DNA from: Vibrio sp. D404a
Lineage (GTDB): Bacteria > Pseudomonadota > Gammaproteobacteria > Enterobacterales > Vibrionaceae
Assembly (NCBI RefSeq): GCF_030248535.1
Contig: NZ_JAHGAJ010000019.1
Span: forward strand, 186,001 to 250,000
Direction of reading: 5' to 3'
Length of the DNA stretch: 64,000 nt
Made by a program: the position numbers and the translations under genes. Below the pieces are notes generated by a model that saw nothing but the letters and a program-made list of their open reading frames with translations, searched no databases and was not told where the DNA came from. The stretch's first letter is position 1. Every line of letters starts with the position of its first letter. Shown one piece after another: positions 63,317-64,000 of this stretch.

Positions 63317-64000
63317 TTAGTGCTTTCCTGAGTAACGGAACGCCTCTTCGGTCAGTTTATTCAGCTGGTCATCATTCATTTTATTATGTACAACCGTAAT
63401 ACGTCCCAAATACACCAAAGGTACTTCGGATTCTCTTTGCTCTAGGTGAAACTTAATCGCTTCAGCTGTCGCAACGCCTAGGTCATCACTCATTCGCATT
63501 GGTGTCGCATCTAACTCGTCCGAGCGAATCTTTTCAATCTCTTTTGAAGTTCCACCCCAACCTGTCACGTAGACGTCTGATAGTTTATCGGCATCATTCA
63601 GTGCATCAATCGCGCCCATAGTCATGGCGGTATTGGCGTTGTGTACCATCGTCACTTCAGGGAAGTTACCAAGTATCAAACGAATCCCGTCTGCTCCGCC
63701 AATTTTCTGATATTGGCCAAAGTGCTCATAAACCGTTAACCAATTGCCCTTCTCTTCCACACAATTAATGAAGCCTTCTGAACGTTGTGTATCTGTAATA
63801 CCGGGGATTCCACGGTTGGCTGAGAACTCAACATCATTGCCCAGTTCTTTAAGCACATGGTCGCACAATACTTCCGCGCCCATCGCACTTGAGAAATCAA
63901 ACCAACTGTCGGGTTGATGTGCCCACTGCTCGTTCGGTGTATGGAACGCCCAAATAAAAGTTTTGAACGACTCTGAGGCTGATAACCTCTGAATATTGTC
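63317..64000 (-). CDS. LuxP-like periplasmic binding protein, N-terminus outside window
   Basis: At least 227 residues of a periplasmic sugar-binding-type protein; the frame is open to the window end. It resembles LuxP, the AI-2 receptor: IWAFHTP..., RGIPGITDTQRSEGF, NANTAMTMGAIDALND, VTGWGGTS, TPMRMSDDLGVATAEAIK, and EEAFRYSGK. Aligned by eye, the LuxP ligand residues Arg215, Thr266, Trp289 and Arg310 have counterparts, but Asp267 is replaced by Ala. In the classic operon luxQ follows luxP; here the next gene is convergent. It may bind another sugar-like signal. Confidence 0.8.
   Translation of the reverse strand, partial: DNIQRLSASESFKTFIWAFHTPNEQWAHQPDSWFDFSSAMGAEVLCDHVLKELGNDVEFSANRGIPGITDTQRSEGFINCVEEKGNWLTVYEHFGQYQKIGGADGIRLILGNFPEVTMVHNANTAMTMGAIDALNDADKLSDVYVTGWGGTSKEIEKIRSDELDATPMRMSDDLGVATAEAIKFHLEQRESEVPLVYLGRITVVHNKMNDDQLNKLTEEAFRYSGKH

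Overview
The window is a piece of a Vibrio genome, most likely from the Splendidus clade. The grounds are a TonB2-type operon of the Vibrio layout (DUF3450, TtpC, ExbB, ExbD, TonB, TPR protein), a LuxP-like periplasmic protein, a chitin-active LPMO, Vibrio-repeat-like attC sites, and overall codon and base use. No rRNA, tRNA, transposase, integrase or CRISPR array was seen. Genus-level assignment is solid; the clade is inference.

Bases 1-10932 are an iron/metal block. A Fur-box-headed minus-strand operon encodes a PepSY membrane protein, DUF2271, DUF4198, a small secreted protein, DUF6162 and a ZnuA-like metal-binding protein cut by the window start. Next to it lie the six-gene TonB2-type energising operon and a TonB-dependent siderophore receptor, each with its own Fur-box candidate. 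Bases 11000-18500 hold a dicarboxylate/amino-acid symporter, a PTS EIIC-EAL fusion, a two-component pair, a NYN-domain protein and a DUF4174 protein. Bases 18490-23470 are the siroheme nitrite reductase region (nirB, nirD, nirC, cobA); its promoter reproduces the E. coli nirB spacing of FNR and NarL/NarP sites.

Bases 23750-30950 hold small accessory genes and then an unusual locus: a second MurE-like ligase with a changed amino-acid-recognition motif, a DD-carboxypeptidase and an EntS-like exporter, translationally coupled, with a divergent LysR regulator. Bases 31012-33127 are a three-cassette attC array without integrase (a CALIN), carrying a BRO-N protein, a lipoprotein and an unknown protein. 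Bases 33500-44900 hold a MATE pump, a LysE exporter, a nucleotidyltransferase-like protein, an orphan pilin, an AraC regulator, a lipoprotein hydrolase, an M14-type deacylase with a YfcC carrier, a YceI protein and an SDR.

Bases 44888-50570 carry an AA10 LPMO and a LysR-EmrA-EmrB efflux locus. Bases 50741-57870 form a signalling locus: a response regulator with TPR-like tail, an Hpt protein, a hybrid kinase with duplicated receivers, a PstS-like protein and an outer-membrane barrel. Bases 57946-63217 group a HEAT/TPR protein, a sulfatase-maturase-like radical SAM enzyme, an FGE-like lipoprotein lacking the catalytic cysteine, and a PafA-type phosphatase. The window ends inside a LuxP-like gene without an adjacent downstream luxQ.

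The best candidates for undescribed biology are the MurE2-carboxypeptidase-exporter locus, the maturase/FGE-like/PafA cluster, the kinase-porin locus and the cassette array.
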